From Gaiellasilicea sp963784895 (GTDB lineage Bacteria; Actinomycetota; Thermoleophilia; Gaiellales; Gaiellaceae), in NCBI GenBank assembly GCA_963784895.1, contig CAWATM010000001.1, positions 1-64,000 on the forward strand: DNA of 64,000 bases. The letters are read 5' to 3'. Each line of letters opens with the position of its first letter. Positions within the stretch are counted from its first letter, which is position 1. A program made the translations under genes and the position numbers. A model generated the notes under the pieces. The model searched no databases. It was not told where the DNA came from and saw only the letters and a list, made by a program, of their open reading frames with translations. Positions 27,748-35,213 of the stretch are shown one piece after another.

Positions 27748-28788
27748 CTAGTGGACGGTGATGGTGACGGTGCGGCGGCCCCACGCGAGCGCCTGCGCCC
27801 TCGTCGGGAACCACACGTCGATCGTGCTCCCCTGCACCGCGCCGCCGGTGTCGGCTGCGATCCCGACGCCGTAGCCCGGAATGGTCAGGCGCGTACCCAG
27901 CGGGATCACAGACGGGTCGACCGAGACAACGCCCGGCGCCGTCTGGATGCCCGTCGCGGTCCTGCCGCGGATCGAGTACCCGGTCGAGCTCACGGTCAGC
28001 ATGCGCTCGCCGGACGGGCTCAGGCGCGGGGCGGCGACCTCGACCGGCGCCAGGGCGGGTGCCGCCGGAGCAGCAACCGCCAGCGCCCTCGTCCGCGTTT
28101 CGGCGACGCGCGCCTCGGTCTCGATCGACGCGATCCGCGCTGCGTTCAGCCCCTGCTGCCGGCGCAGCGCGCCGATGAAGGTGCGCCGATCGCTCGTCTT
28201 CGCAGCCAGCGTCGCCGTGCGAGACCTCGCGGCGGCGGCGAGGCCGTCCAGCTCGGCATCCCGCTCGGCGAGCCGGGCAGCGAGCCCGGCGAGCCGCGTT
28301 CGCGCCCCGCGTGCCTGCTCGACGATCCGGTCGCTCTGGCCGGCGGCCCGACTGATGCTGTCCAGCCCTGCGAGGGCTTCCTCGAGCGACCTGGCGCCGA
28401 GCAGGATTGCGAGTGGGTCGCTGCCGGACTGCTGGTAGAGCGCGCGGACGAGCCTGGACAGCTCGTTCTGCGAGGCCAGAAGCGCCTGCTTTGCGACCGT
28501 CAGCTGCGTGCGCGCGGACATCTGCTCGCGTGCGAGCGACTCCCGCTGAGCGTCGACGGCTGCGAGCTCGGTGCGCGCCCTGGCGAGCTCGGACTCGAGC
28601 GAGTAGAGCTCGAGCGTCGCAGCGGCGGCACGCTCGTCGAGCGAGCCGGAGTGCGCCCTGAGCCCCGCGGCCTGAGAGCGCAAGCCGCCCGTGTCCGCGG
28701 CGACGGCGACCGGCACCGACGCAAGCAGCAGTAGACCTGTGAAAACGGCAGCGAGACGCGCCGCATCGCTCGTCGAATGCGCTTTCAC
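27748..28788 (-). CDS. secreted coiled-coil protein with C-terminal 3D domain
   Basis: The GTG at 28788 gives 346 residues: a signal peptide (ARLAAVFTGLLLLASVPVAVAA), about 180 residues of Ala/Leu/Glu-rich coiled coil, an Ala/Pro linker and a C-terminal 3D (three-aspartate) domain (STGYSIRGRTATGIQTAPG, VSVDPSVIPLGTRLTIPG, IAADTGGAVQG, DVWFP). 3D domains occur in MltA-like transglycosylases and resuscitation-factor-like wall enzymes, so peptidoglycan cleavage is inferred. TACGGT lies 10 nt before the GTG. It is divergent from an NlpC/P60 protein of parallel design. Confidence 0.85.
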   Translation of the reverse strand: MKAHSTSDAARLAAVFTGLLLLASVPVAVAADTGGLRSQAAGLRAHSGSLDERAAAATLELYSLESELARARTELAAVDAQRESLAREQMSARTQLTVAKQALLASQNELSRLVRALYQQSGSDPLAILLGARSLEEALAGLDSISRAAGQSDRIVEQARGARTRLAGLAARLAERDAELDGLAAAARSRTATLAAKTSDRRTFIGALRRQQGLNAARIASIETEARVAETRTRALAVAAPAAPALAPVEVAAPRLSPSGERMLTVSSTGYSIRGRTATGIQTAPGVVSVDPSVIPLGTRLTIPGYGVGIAADTGGAVQGSTIDVWFPTRAQALAWGRRTVTITVH

Positions 28789-28884
28789 GAGGCGCGGACC
28801 GTAGCACCTTTCCGGGTCTTCGGTGCAGTTGTTTGTGCTTCGTAAACCCTTGGCCACCGCCGCTGTTTTTGGCTCAGTTGAGCG

Positions 28885-28913
28885 TTGCAGCTATCCGGCA
28901 GGGCTGCTAGGGT
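28885..28913 (+). promoter_or_regulatory. candidate sigma-70 type promoter of the NlpC/P60 gene
   Basis: TTGCAG (28885-28890) and TAGGGT (28908-28913) are separated by 17 bp and point toward the NlpC/P60 gene, predicting a leader of about 60 nt that ends with GGAGG. The 190-bp divergent region was checked for a c-di-AMP (ydaO-type) riboswitch, common before actinobacterial wall hydrolases; no convincing match was found. Confidence 0.4.
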
Positions 28914-28978
28914 GCCCAACTTGTGACGGACCTGGCCCCCACCGGGCTGCCACGTGTGTGTGAACGGAGGAACGCGTA

Positions 28979-30100
28979 ATCCGTTCGAGCACGAGACAGG
29001 CGCCGCTGATCCTGACGCTCGCGACGGCTCTTTTCATAGCCGTCTCCTTGGCATCCGTGAGATCGGCGGCCGCCGATCCTTCGGTGTCGGCGAAGCGGGC
29101 GGAAGCGCAGAACGTGCTCGCCCAGATCCAGGAGATCGACGGTCAGCTCTCCCACGCAATCGAGGCGTACAACTTCGCGAACGTCAAGCTCGACCGAATC
29201 AAGGGCGAGCTGGAGACGAACTCTCGGCATCTGACGATCGCGCGGTCGAGCCTCAAGGCCGCCCAAGCGCATCTGTCCGAGCGCCTCGTCGCGCTCTACA
29301 AGGGCGGCGGCAGCGGCGGCACGATCGAGGTCATCCTCGCGGCCAAGTCGATCGACGACCTCCTGGACCGGATCGACGCGGTCGACCGGGTCTCCGCCCA
29401 GGACACGCGCGTGCTGAGCGAGGTCAAGAGCTTCCGCGCGCAGGTGATCGAGCGCAAGGGCCGCCTCGAGCGCGCAAGGAAGGCACAGGTTCAGGTCGTG
29501 GCCGACAAGGCCGCGCAGCGAAGCTCGATCGAGGGGCAGCTCGCCGAGCGCCAGCGCCTGCTCTCGTCGATCAAGGATCAGATCGCCAGCCTCGAGGCCG
29601 CAGAGCGGCGCCGGCAGGAGCGGCTCGCAGCGCAGGCGCAGGCTCGCTTCCGTGCCTCGCAGCAGGTGGCCGCCGCGCCCGAAGAGGCGCCTCGGGCTCT
29701 CGTCCAGTCTGACTCGGTCGAAGAGGCGATCGCACCCGCGCCCGACGCCCGCTACGGCGGCGTCGTCGGGATCGCGATGCAGTACCTCGGCGTCCCCTAC
29801 GTCTGGGGAGGCGCGAGCCCGTCGGGCTTCGACTGCTCCGGCTTCTCGATGTACGTCTACGCGCAGCTCGGAGTGTCGCTCCCGCATCACGCCGCGTCGC
29901 AGTACGGCATGGGCACGCCTGTGTCGAAGGATCAGCTGCAGGCCGGCGACCTCGTCTTCTTCAACGGGCTCGGCCACATGGGGATCTACATCGGCGGCGG
30001 CCAGTTCATCCACGCGCCGCACAGCGGCGACGTCGTCAAGATCTCCAGCCTCTCCGACTCCTGGTACGCGCGTACCTGGGTCGGAGCGCGCCGCATTTAG
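28979..30100 (+). CDS. secreted NlpC/P60 endopeptidase with coiled-coil N terminus
   Basis: The C-terminal 115 residues are an NlpC/P60 cysteine peptidase: catalytic Cys in SGFDCSGFS, His in LGHMGIYIGGG and the third polar site in FIHAPHSGD. Before it lie about 200 residues of coiled coil, as in RipA-type wall hydrolases. A signal peptide (APLILTLATALFIAVSLAS) is encoded upstream of the first conventional start (TTG 29048). In that frame the only codon correctly spaced after GGAGG (28966-28970) is ATC at 28979, so either a rare ATC start or a base error is involved. The stop is 4 bases before the convergent acyl-CoA synthetase gene. Confidence 0.9.
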   Translation: MRSSTRQAPLILTLATALFIAVSLASVRSAAADPSVSAKRAEAQNVLAQIQEIDGQLSHAIEAYNFANVKLDRIKGELETNSRHLTIARSSLKAAQAHLSERLVALYKGGGSGGTIEVILAAKSIDDLLDRIDAVDRVSAQDTRVLSEVKSFRAQVIERKGRLERARKAQVQVVADKAAQRSSIEGQLAERQRLLSSIKDQIASLEAAERRRQERLAAQAQARFRASQQVAAAPEEAPRALVQSDSVEEAIAPAPDARYGGVVGIAMQYLGVPYVWGGASPSGFDCSGFSMYVYAQLGVSLPHHAASQYGMGTPVSKDQLQAGDLVFFNGLGHMGIYIGGGQFIHAPHSGDVVKISSLSDSWYARTWVGARRI

Positions 30101-30104
30101 GCGC

Positions 30105-31895
30105 TCAGATCCCGGCCGCCTGGTTCAGCGTGTTGGCTGCGTAGAGGTCGTCGAGCTCCGAGGCGAAGTGCTGGGTGACGACGCGGCGCTTCAGCTTCAG
30201 CGTCGGCGTCAGCTCGTCGTCGTCCATCGTGAAGTCGCGCGGCAGGATCGCGAAGCGCTTGATCTGCTCGTAGCGTGAGCGGTCGGCGTTGACGTCGTCG
30301 ACCACCCCCTGGATCAGCTCGCGCACCTCGGCCGACACCGCCAGGCTTTCCATGTCGGTCGGCAGCCCGCGCTCCGCCGCCCACGCCGGGAGCGCCTCGG
30401 GGTCGAGCGTGATCAGTGCTGCGACGTAGGGCTGCCGGTCGCCGACGACCATCGCCTGGGAGACGAACTTCGACGTCTTGAGGTCGTTCTCGAGGTTCTG
30501 CGGGGCGACGTTCTTGCCGCCGGCGGTGACGATGATGTCCTTCTTGCGGTCCGTGATCCGGATGAAGCCGTCGGCGTCGATCTCTGCGATATCGCCGCTC
30601 CGGAGCCAGCCGTCCGCGCCGAGCACCTCGGCGGTCGCCTCGGGCTCCTTGTAGTAGCCCTGGAAGACGGTCTCGCTCCGGATCAGCAGCTCGCCGTCCT
30701 CGGCCAGCTTCACCTCGGTGCCCGGCAGCGGCCGGCCGACCGTGCCGAAGCGGTATTCCTCGTGGGTGTTCGTCGTCGCGGCCGTCGTGCACTCGGTCAG
30801 GCCGTAGCCCTCGACGAGCAGGATGTCGATCGCGTGGAAGAACTCCGCGATCTCGGCCGAGAGCGGCGCGCCGCCCGAGATCGCCAGCCGCAGCCGGCCG
30901 CCCAGGCGCTCCTTCACCTTCGAGTAGACGAGCTTGTCGGCAAGCCGATGCTGGACGTGGAGCCCGCGCGGGACCGGCTCCCCGGCGCGGCGGAGCGCGC
31001 TGACGCGGCGCCCGACGCCGAGCGCCCAGTCGATCAGCTTCCGCTTCGCGCCGGTTTCTGCGTCGAACTTGGCCACGACGGCCGTGTGCACCTTCTCGTA
31101 GACGCGCGGCACGCTCGGGAAGACGGTCGGCCTCACCGCGGGCAGCGCGGCGGCGGCCTGAAGGGGATCGGGCAGGAACGCGATCGCGTAGCCGACATAG
31201 GCCCCGGAGAGGTGCATCAGGCGGCCGAAGTTGTGCGCGAGCGGGAGGTAGAGGAGCATCGTGTCCTCCGGCCCGGTGAAGCTCGGCAGGTCGTCGACGA
31301 CCGAGACCATCGCGTAGTAGTTGCGGTGCGAGATCATGCAGCCCTTCGGCGGGCCGGTCGTGCCGGAGGTGTAGATGTAGGTGAAGAGGTCGCCCTCCTC
31401 GATCCGCTCACCGGCCTCGCGCAGCGCATTCGGGTGCTCGGCCGCGTAGGCGCGCCCTCGGGCGGCAAGGTCCTCGAGGTCGGCGTACGTGAGCACGTGT
31501 CGGAGCTGGGGTATCTCGGCGCGCACCGACTCGACCTTCGCGCGCTGGGCCTCGTCCTCGCAGAGGACGCCGATCGACTCCGAGTGCGCGAGGATGTAGC
31601 CCGCGTCCTTCGGCGAGCTGTTCGCGTAGATCGCCGCGCCGATCGCGCCGACCGAGCCGAGGGCGAAGTCGAAGAGCGCCCACTCGACCCGGCTCGAGCC
31701 GAGGATGGCGAAGGCGTCGCCCTTGCGGACGCCGAGGGCGAGGAGCCCGTTGGCGTAGCTCTCGACGCGCTCGGCCGCCTCCGCCCACGACAGGGGCTTC
31801 CACTCGTCGCCGTCCTGGATCAGGTACGCCGGCGTCGTCCGGCCGGCTGCCGCCGCATCGCGCCAGAGCCGCTCGATCGTGCGCTTCTCGGTCAT
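30105..31895 (-). CDS. long-chain acyl-CoA synthetase (AMP-forming)
   Basis: The 596-residue product activates fatty acids to acyl-CoA through an acyl-adenylate. It shows the P-loop-like YTSGTTGPPKGCMISHRNY, the LPLAHNFGR segment, EGYGLTECTTA, the SGDIAEIDADGFIRITDRKKDII hinge region and the C-terminal catalytic Lys in LKLKRRVV. It belongs to the FadD15/FACL type with a long C terminus. The minus-strand hexamer TAAAGT ends 7 nt before the ATG (leaderless). Divergent from ku and convergent with the NlpC/P60 gene. Confidence 0.93.
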   Translation of the reverse strand: MTEKRTIERLWRDAAAAGRTTPAYLIQDGDEWKPLSWAEAAERVESYANGLLALGVRKGDAFAILGSSRVEWALFDFALGSVGAIGAAIYANSSPKDAGYILAHSESIGVLCEDEAQRAKVESVRAEIPQLRHVLTYADLEDLAARGRAYAAEHPNALREAGERIEEGDLFTYIYTSGTTGPPKGCMISHRNYYAMVSVVDDLPSFTGPEDTMLLYLPLAHNFGRLMHLSGAYVGYAIAFLPDPLQAAAALPAVRPTVFPSVPRVYEKVHTAVVAKFDAETGAKRKLIDWALGVGRRVSALRRAGEPVPRGLHVQHRLADKLVYSKVKERLGGRLRLAISGGAPLSAEIAEFFHAIDILLVEGYGLTECTTAATTNTHEEYRFGTVGRPLPGTEVKLAEDGELLIRSETVFQGYYKEPEATAEVLGADGWLRSGDIAEIDADGFIRITDRKKDIIVTAGGKNVAPQNLENDLKTSKFVSQAMVVGDRQPYVAALITLDPEALPAWAAERGLPTDMESLAVSAEVRELIQGVVDDVNADRSRYEQIKRFAILPRDFTMDDDELTPTLKLKRRVVTQHFASELDDLYAANTLNQAAGI

Positions 31896-31967
31896 GTACG
31901 CACTTTATGGAGAAGGGATGCCGTCGGGAAGGGCGAATCGGTTCGGTCCATTAGACTGAAAGGCCAG

Positions 31968-32837
31968 ATGCGCACAACCTGGAACGGCTCGATCAGCTTC
32001 GGACTCGTCTCGATCCCCGTCGGCCTCGCCCCGGCGACGAAGCCGGCCGCGCGTGCTTCGGACGTGTCCTTCCGGATGCTGCACCGCGAGTGCGGCACGC
32101 CGATCAAGCAGAAGCGGTTCTGCCCCGTGCACGAGCGTGACCTCGGCCCCGACGAGATCGTCAAGGGCTGGGAGGTGGCGAAGGGCCAGTTCGTGATCGT
32201 CGAGGACGAGGAGATCGAGGCGCTCCAGAACCGGGACGACTCGCGCTCGATCGAGATCAGCCGCTTCGTCGACGCGGCCCAGGTCGATCCGATCTTCTTC
32301 GACCGCACCTACTTCCTCGTCCCCGCCCAGGCGCCCGCGGCGCGGCGGCCCTACGTGCTGCTGCTGAACGCGATGAACGAGAGCGGGATGGCGGCGCTCG
32401 GCCGGTTCGTCCAGCAGGGCAGGGAGAAGCTCTGCCTGATCCGCCCGAAGGGCGACGCGCTCGCGCTCGAGACGCTGTTCCTCGCCGCCGACGTCTACTC
32501 ACAGGCCGAGATCGAGGAGGCCGTCGAGGAGACGGCGGTGAAGAAGCCGGAGCTCGCGCTCGCCCAGCAGGTGATCGACAGCCTGTCCGGCGACTTCGAT
32601 CCGTCCGAGCTCGAGAGCGACTATCGCCGTGACCTGAAGGCACTGCTCGAGGCGAAGCTCGCGGGCGAGGAGATCGCAGCGGCGCCGGAGCCCGAAACGG
32701 AGGCGCCGGTTGTCGATCTGATGGAAGCGCTCCGCCGCAGCGTCGAGGAGGCCAAGTCGGCCAAGGCCGGGAACGGCGCCGCCAAGAAGGCGGCGCCGAA
32801 GAAGGCGACGGCGCGCAAGAAGACTGCTGCTCGGTAG
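31968..32837 (+). CDS. ku: non-homologous end-joining protein Ku
   Basis: Ku rings bind DNA double-strand ends and recruit the LigD ligase. The 289-residue product starts MRTTWNGSISFGLVSIPVGL, the Ku signature, followed by the beta-barrel with HRECGTPIKQKRFCP. It ends with a Lys/Ala-rich tail (KKAAPKKATARKKTAAR) of the kind that mediates DNA threading in actinobacterial Ku. No ligD is in the window. TAGACT at 31952-31957 is a likely -10. The last 12 bases, encoding AAR and the stop, are also the first part of a downstream tandem repeat. Confidence 0.95.
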   Translation: MRTTWNGSISFGLVSIPVGLAPATKPAARASDVSFRMLHRECGTPIKQKRFCPVHERDLGPDEIVKGWEVAKGQFVIVEDEEIEALQNRDDSRSIEISRFVDAAQVDPIFFDRTYFLVPAQAPAARRPYVLLLNAMNESGMAALGRFVQQGREKLCLIRPKGDALALETLFLAADVYSQAEIEEAVEETAVKKPELALAQQVIDSLSGDFDPSELESDYRRDLKALLEAKLAGEEIAAAPEPETEAPVVDLMEALRRSVEEAKSAKAGNGAAKKAAPKKATARKKTAAR

Positions 32838-33170
32838 CCGAGTCCGGGCGCGAAAGCGCCCCGCTTCAGGGGTCTTCGCGCTCGGGATCCGCTCTGCGGA
32901 TTCCGATCTGCGGGCGATTCTCGGCCGAAGGCCGGTGCGCGAAACTCGTACGCTTGCTGCTCGGTAGCCGAGTCGGGCGCGAAGCGCCCGCTTCAGGGGT
33001 CTTCGCGCTCGGGATCCGCTCTGCGGATTCCGAGCTGCGGGCGATAGTTTCGGCCGAAGGCCGGTGCGCGAACTCGTACGCTGCTGCTCGGTAGCCGAGT
33101 CGGGCGCGAAGCGCCCGCTTCAGGGGTCTTCGCGCTCGGGATCCGCTCTGCGGATTCCGAGCTGCGGCGA
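32826..33170. repeat. Three-copy tandem array after ku (about 130 bp unit) carrying the GACCCCTGAAG element
   Basis: Copies begin at 32826, 32956 and 33083 (spacings 130 and 127) and the third is truncated near 33170. Each begins GCTGCTCGGTAG, so copies 2 and 3 duplicate the last three codons and stop of ku. Each carries a GGGCGC-GAA-GCGCCC type hairpin, the reverse-strand core CGCTTCAGGGGTCTTCGCGC, and an imperfect palindrome GGGATCCGC-TCT-GCGGATTCC. Copies differ by a few single-base indels. The array lies between convergent genes and no ORF is supported. Confidence 0.9.
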
Positions 33171-33172
33171 AT

Positions 33173-33343
33173 TCAGTGCGCCTGAGGCATGGCGCCGAGC
33201 GCCTGCAGCTGCGCGGCGAAGAGCGTCTTGTCGATCTTGCCCTGGTAGATGGGCACGCCTTCTTCGATGCACACCCGAATCACTTCCTGCCGGTCGATGC
33301 CGAGCTCCTTCGAAAGTTCATCGGGCGTCAGGTGATTCGCCAT
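33173..33343 (-). CDS. small helix-turn-helix-like protein, function unknown
   Basis: The ATG at 33343 gives 56 residues, with a near-perfect AGGAGG 7 bases upstream (33351-33356), the strongest ribosome binding site in the window. The sequence MANHLTPDELSKELGIDRQE continuing VIRVCIEEGVPIYQGKIDKT resembles a compact helix-turn-helix of the MerR/excisionase sort with a wing (inference). No family is recognised. It is preceded by a leader that contains a short leader peptide and an intrinsic terminator, so its expression is probably controlled by attenuation. Confidence 0.75.
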   Translation of the reverse strand: MANHLTPDELSKELGIDRQEVIRVCIEEGVPIYQGKIDKTLFAAQLQALGAMPQAH

Positions 33344-33372
33344 TGGTCTGCCTCCTCTGTCTCGCGGCAACG

Positions 33373-33477
33373 AAAAAGCCCGCTGGGCGCATGCTTGCTG
33401 CGCTCAGGCGGGCTCGGACATCGCTCGCTCGGTGTTCGCGGGAATCAATGGGCCCGCGTCCCCACAGTCGCCATGGT
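33373..33477 (-). promoter_or_regulatory. candidate transcription attenuator in the leader of the small HTH-like gene
   Basis: Read on the minus strand: hexamer TATCCT (33489-33484), a 9-codon leader peptide MATVGTRAH from 33474 with its UGA in the loop of hairpin 1 (CGCGGG/CCCGCG, 33458-33453 with 33442-33437), then a strong intrinsic terminator with about 15 base pairs and five T (33414-33373). Next come AGGAGG and the ATG. GCGGGC in hairpin 1 can instead pair with GCCCGC of the terminator 5' arm, an antiterminator option. A second mini-ORF, MSEPA, overlaps the terminator arm. Function is inferred from structure. Confidence 0.6.
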
Positions 33478-33483
33478 CAGCGA

Positions 33484-33493
33484 AGGATACTTT
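33484..33493. promoter_or_regulatory. divergent -10 hexamers sharing a central TA (AGGATACTTT)
   Basis: The plus-strand hexamer TACTTT ends 7 nt before the hydrolase ATG at 33500. The minus-strand hexamer TATCCT ends 10 nt before the leader-peptide ATG. Both use the same TA at 33488-33489. Confidence 0.5.
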
Positions 33494-33499
33494 GCCCGG

Positions 33500-34318
33500 A
33501 TGACGGCCGCAACGGACCTCGAGCGGCGGCGCGCCGGATCGGTCGAGTACCACGTCGGCGGCGCAGGTACGCCGCTCCTGCTCGTCCACGGGCTCGGCGG
33601 CTCCGCCGAGAACTGGGTCGAGGTCGTGCCGGAGCTGGCGCAGCGGTACCGCGTGATCGCGATCGACCTGCCGGGCCATGCGGGCTCGGAAGCGCTGGCC
33701 CGGGGCGCGACGATGGACGAGTTCGCGGGTGCCGCAGCCTCGGTGCTCGAGGCCGAGGGCGTCGAGCACGCGGTCGTCGCCGGCCACTCGCTCGGCGGCC
33801 TCGTGGCGCTGCGGCTCGCACGCAGCCGCCCCGACCTCGTCAGTGGGCTGCTGCTCGTTGCACCCGCAGGGATCGCGACGGCGTCGCGGGTCGTGGAGGC
33901 ACTCGTGATCGCCGCGGCAACGATCCGGCCCGGGCGCGCAGTCGCCCGGTTCCGGCACCGCTGGGCCGACCGCGTCTGGTACCGGCGTGTCCTCTTCCGG
34001 CCCTGGTTCGTCTCCGATCCCGTCGCGTTGACCGCGCGCGCCACGCACGGCCTGCTCTCCGCGCAGGCGCTCCACACGGATACCAAGATCGCCGGCCGCG
34101 CGATGATCGCCGACGACCCCCGCCGGGACCTGCGTGCGATCGCCTGCCCGGTCGTCGTGCTCTGGGGCGCTCGTGACGTGCAACTGCCGCTGGAGGACGC
34201 CTTCGAGTACGCGCGCCGGCTCAATGCAAGACTCCGCCTCGTCGCCGACTGCGGCCACCTCGTGATCGTCGAGCGGCCGCACGCCGTTGTCGACGCGCTG
34301 GCGGAGGTAGCGACGTGA
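33500..34318 (+). CDS. alpha/beta hydrolase
   Basis: The 272-residue product has the alpha/beta-hydrolase plan: oxyanion HGLGGSAENW, nucleophile elbow AGHSLGGLVAL (Ser), acid in VLWGARDVQLP and the catalytic His in ADCGHLVIVERP. Substrate unknown. ATG 33500 is preferred over ATG 33473 because TACTTT ends 7 nt before it, which predicts a leaderless mRNA. The end overlaps the GNAT gene by 4 bases, so the two form an operon. Confidence 0.85.
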   Translation: MTAATDLERRRAGSVEYHVGGAGTPLLLVHGLGGSAENWVEVVPELAQRYRVIAIDLPGHAGSEALARGATMDEFAGAAASVLEAEGVEHAVVAGHSLGGLVALRLARSRPDLVSGLLLVAPAGIATASRVVEALVIAAATIRPGRAVARFRHRWADRVWYRRVLFRPWFVSDPVALTARATHGLLSAQALHTDTKIAGRAMIADDPRRDLRAIACPVVVLWGARDVQLPLEDAFEYARRLNARLRLVADCGHLVIVERPHAVVDALAEVAT

Positions 34319-34767
34319 TCGCGCTTCGCCCCTTGCGCGAGGACGAGTACGCGGACTGGGACGCGGCGCACCGCAACGAGTACGCAGGCGGCCTGGTCGG
34401 CCACGTGGGCATGTCCCGCGAGCAGGCTGAGGCGAAGGTCGAGCGGGACCTCGCGGCCGTGCTCCCGGACGGTCTCTCGACGCCCGGGACGAGGATCTGG
34501 GCGGTCGAGGACGACGGCCGCCGGGTCGGCACTCTCTTCGTCGGCATCCGCGACGGCGGCGCCTGGTTGTACGACATCACGATCGACGAGGCAGAGCGGG
34601 GCCGCGGCTACGGCAGAGCCGCGCTGACGGCGCTCGAGGACGAGGTGCGCGCGCTCGGCCACGACACGATCGGGCTCAACGTCTGGGGGGCGAACGACGT
34701 GGCGCGGGGCCTCTATCGCTCGCTCGGCTGGGCCGAGGAGTCGGTGCACATGCGGAAGCGGCTCTAG
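34315..34767 (+). CDS. GNAT-family N-acetyltransferase
   Basis: The 150-residue product begins IALRPLREDEYADW. Its acetyl-CoA binding motif A is LYDITIDEAERGRGYGRAAL, with GLNVWGANDVARGLYRSLGW as motif B, a typical single-domain GNAT. Substrate unknown. The GTG overlaps the hydrolase stop (GTGA), so the genes are translationally coupled. It is convergent with the cupin gene, with a 4-base overlap of the ends. Confidence 0.88.
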   Translation: MIALRPLREDEYADWDAAHRNEYAGGLVGHVGMSREQAEAKVERDLAAVLPDGLSTPGTRIWAVEDDGRRVGTLFVGIRDGGAWLYDITIDEAERGRGYGRAALTALEDEVRALGHDTIGLNVWGANDVARGLYRSLGWAEESVHMRKRL

Positions 34768-35213
34768 GAGCGCGCGTCGTAGACGACGGGCGGCTGCGGC
34801 GGGTCGCCTTCGGTCCCCGGCGCAGGATTCCGCTCGAGGTACTCGATGTCGATCGCGGTCGAGGGGAAGAACGCCGTGTAGACGACGGCTTCCGAGCCGA
34901 CGTTGCGGGCGCCGTGTGCGATGCCCGCGGGGAAGAACGCGACCGAACGGCCGCTGACGACTCTCGTCTCGTTGCCGAGTCGCAGCTCGACCCGGCCCGA
35001 CTCGATCACGATCACCTCGTCGATTGCGTGTCGGTGCAGTGGAATGCGCTCGCCGGGAGCAATCCGCTCGAGGATGACGCAGAGGTCGCGCACGTACGCG
35101 TCGTCCGCGACCGAGTCGACGAGCGGCCCGGACCACGTCGAGCCGACGCGGTGGTCGTCGGGATCGCCGGCAGCGGCCAACGGTGTCAGCTCGGGGTTCT
35201 CCAGGATCGCCAT
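34764..35213 (-). CDS. cupin-domain protein
   Basis: The ATG at 35213 gives 149 residues with one cupin barrel: motif 1 GERIPLHRHAIDEVIVIESG (two His and Glu, probable metal ligands) and motif 2 FFPAGIAHGARN. Small cupins serve as isomerases, dioxygenases or sensors; the reaction is not predictable. The start shares a base with the Nif3-like stop, so it is the second gene of a two-gene operon. Confidence 0.85.
   Translation of the reverse strand: MAILENPELTPLAAAGDPDDHRVGSTWSGPLVDSVADDAYVRDLCVILERIAPGERIPLHRHAIDEVIVIESGRVELRLGNETRVVSGRSVAFFPAGIAHGARNVGSEAVVYTAFFPSTAIDIEYLERNPAPGTEGDPPQPPVVYDARS

Noticed and set aside
28789..28978. c-di-AMP (ydaO-type) riboswitch before the NlpC/P60 gene
   Set aside because: Such switches are common before actinobacterial wall hydrolases, but the conserved segments could not be found on either strand.
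32838..33172. Mobile element or attachment site after ku
   Set aside because: There is no transposase or integrase gene, and no terminal inverted repeats or target duplication; the array is explained as tandem duplication of a local element.
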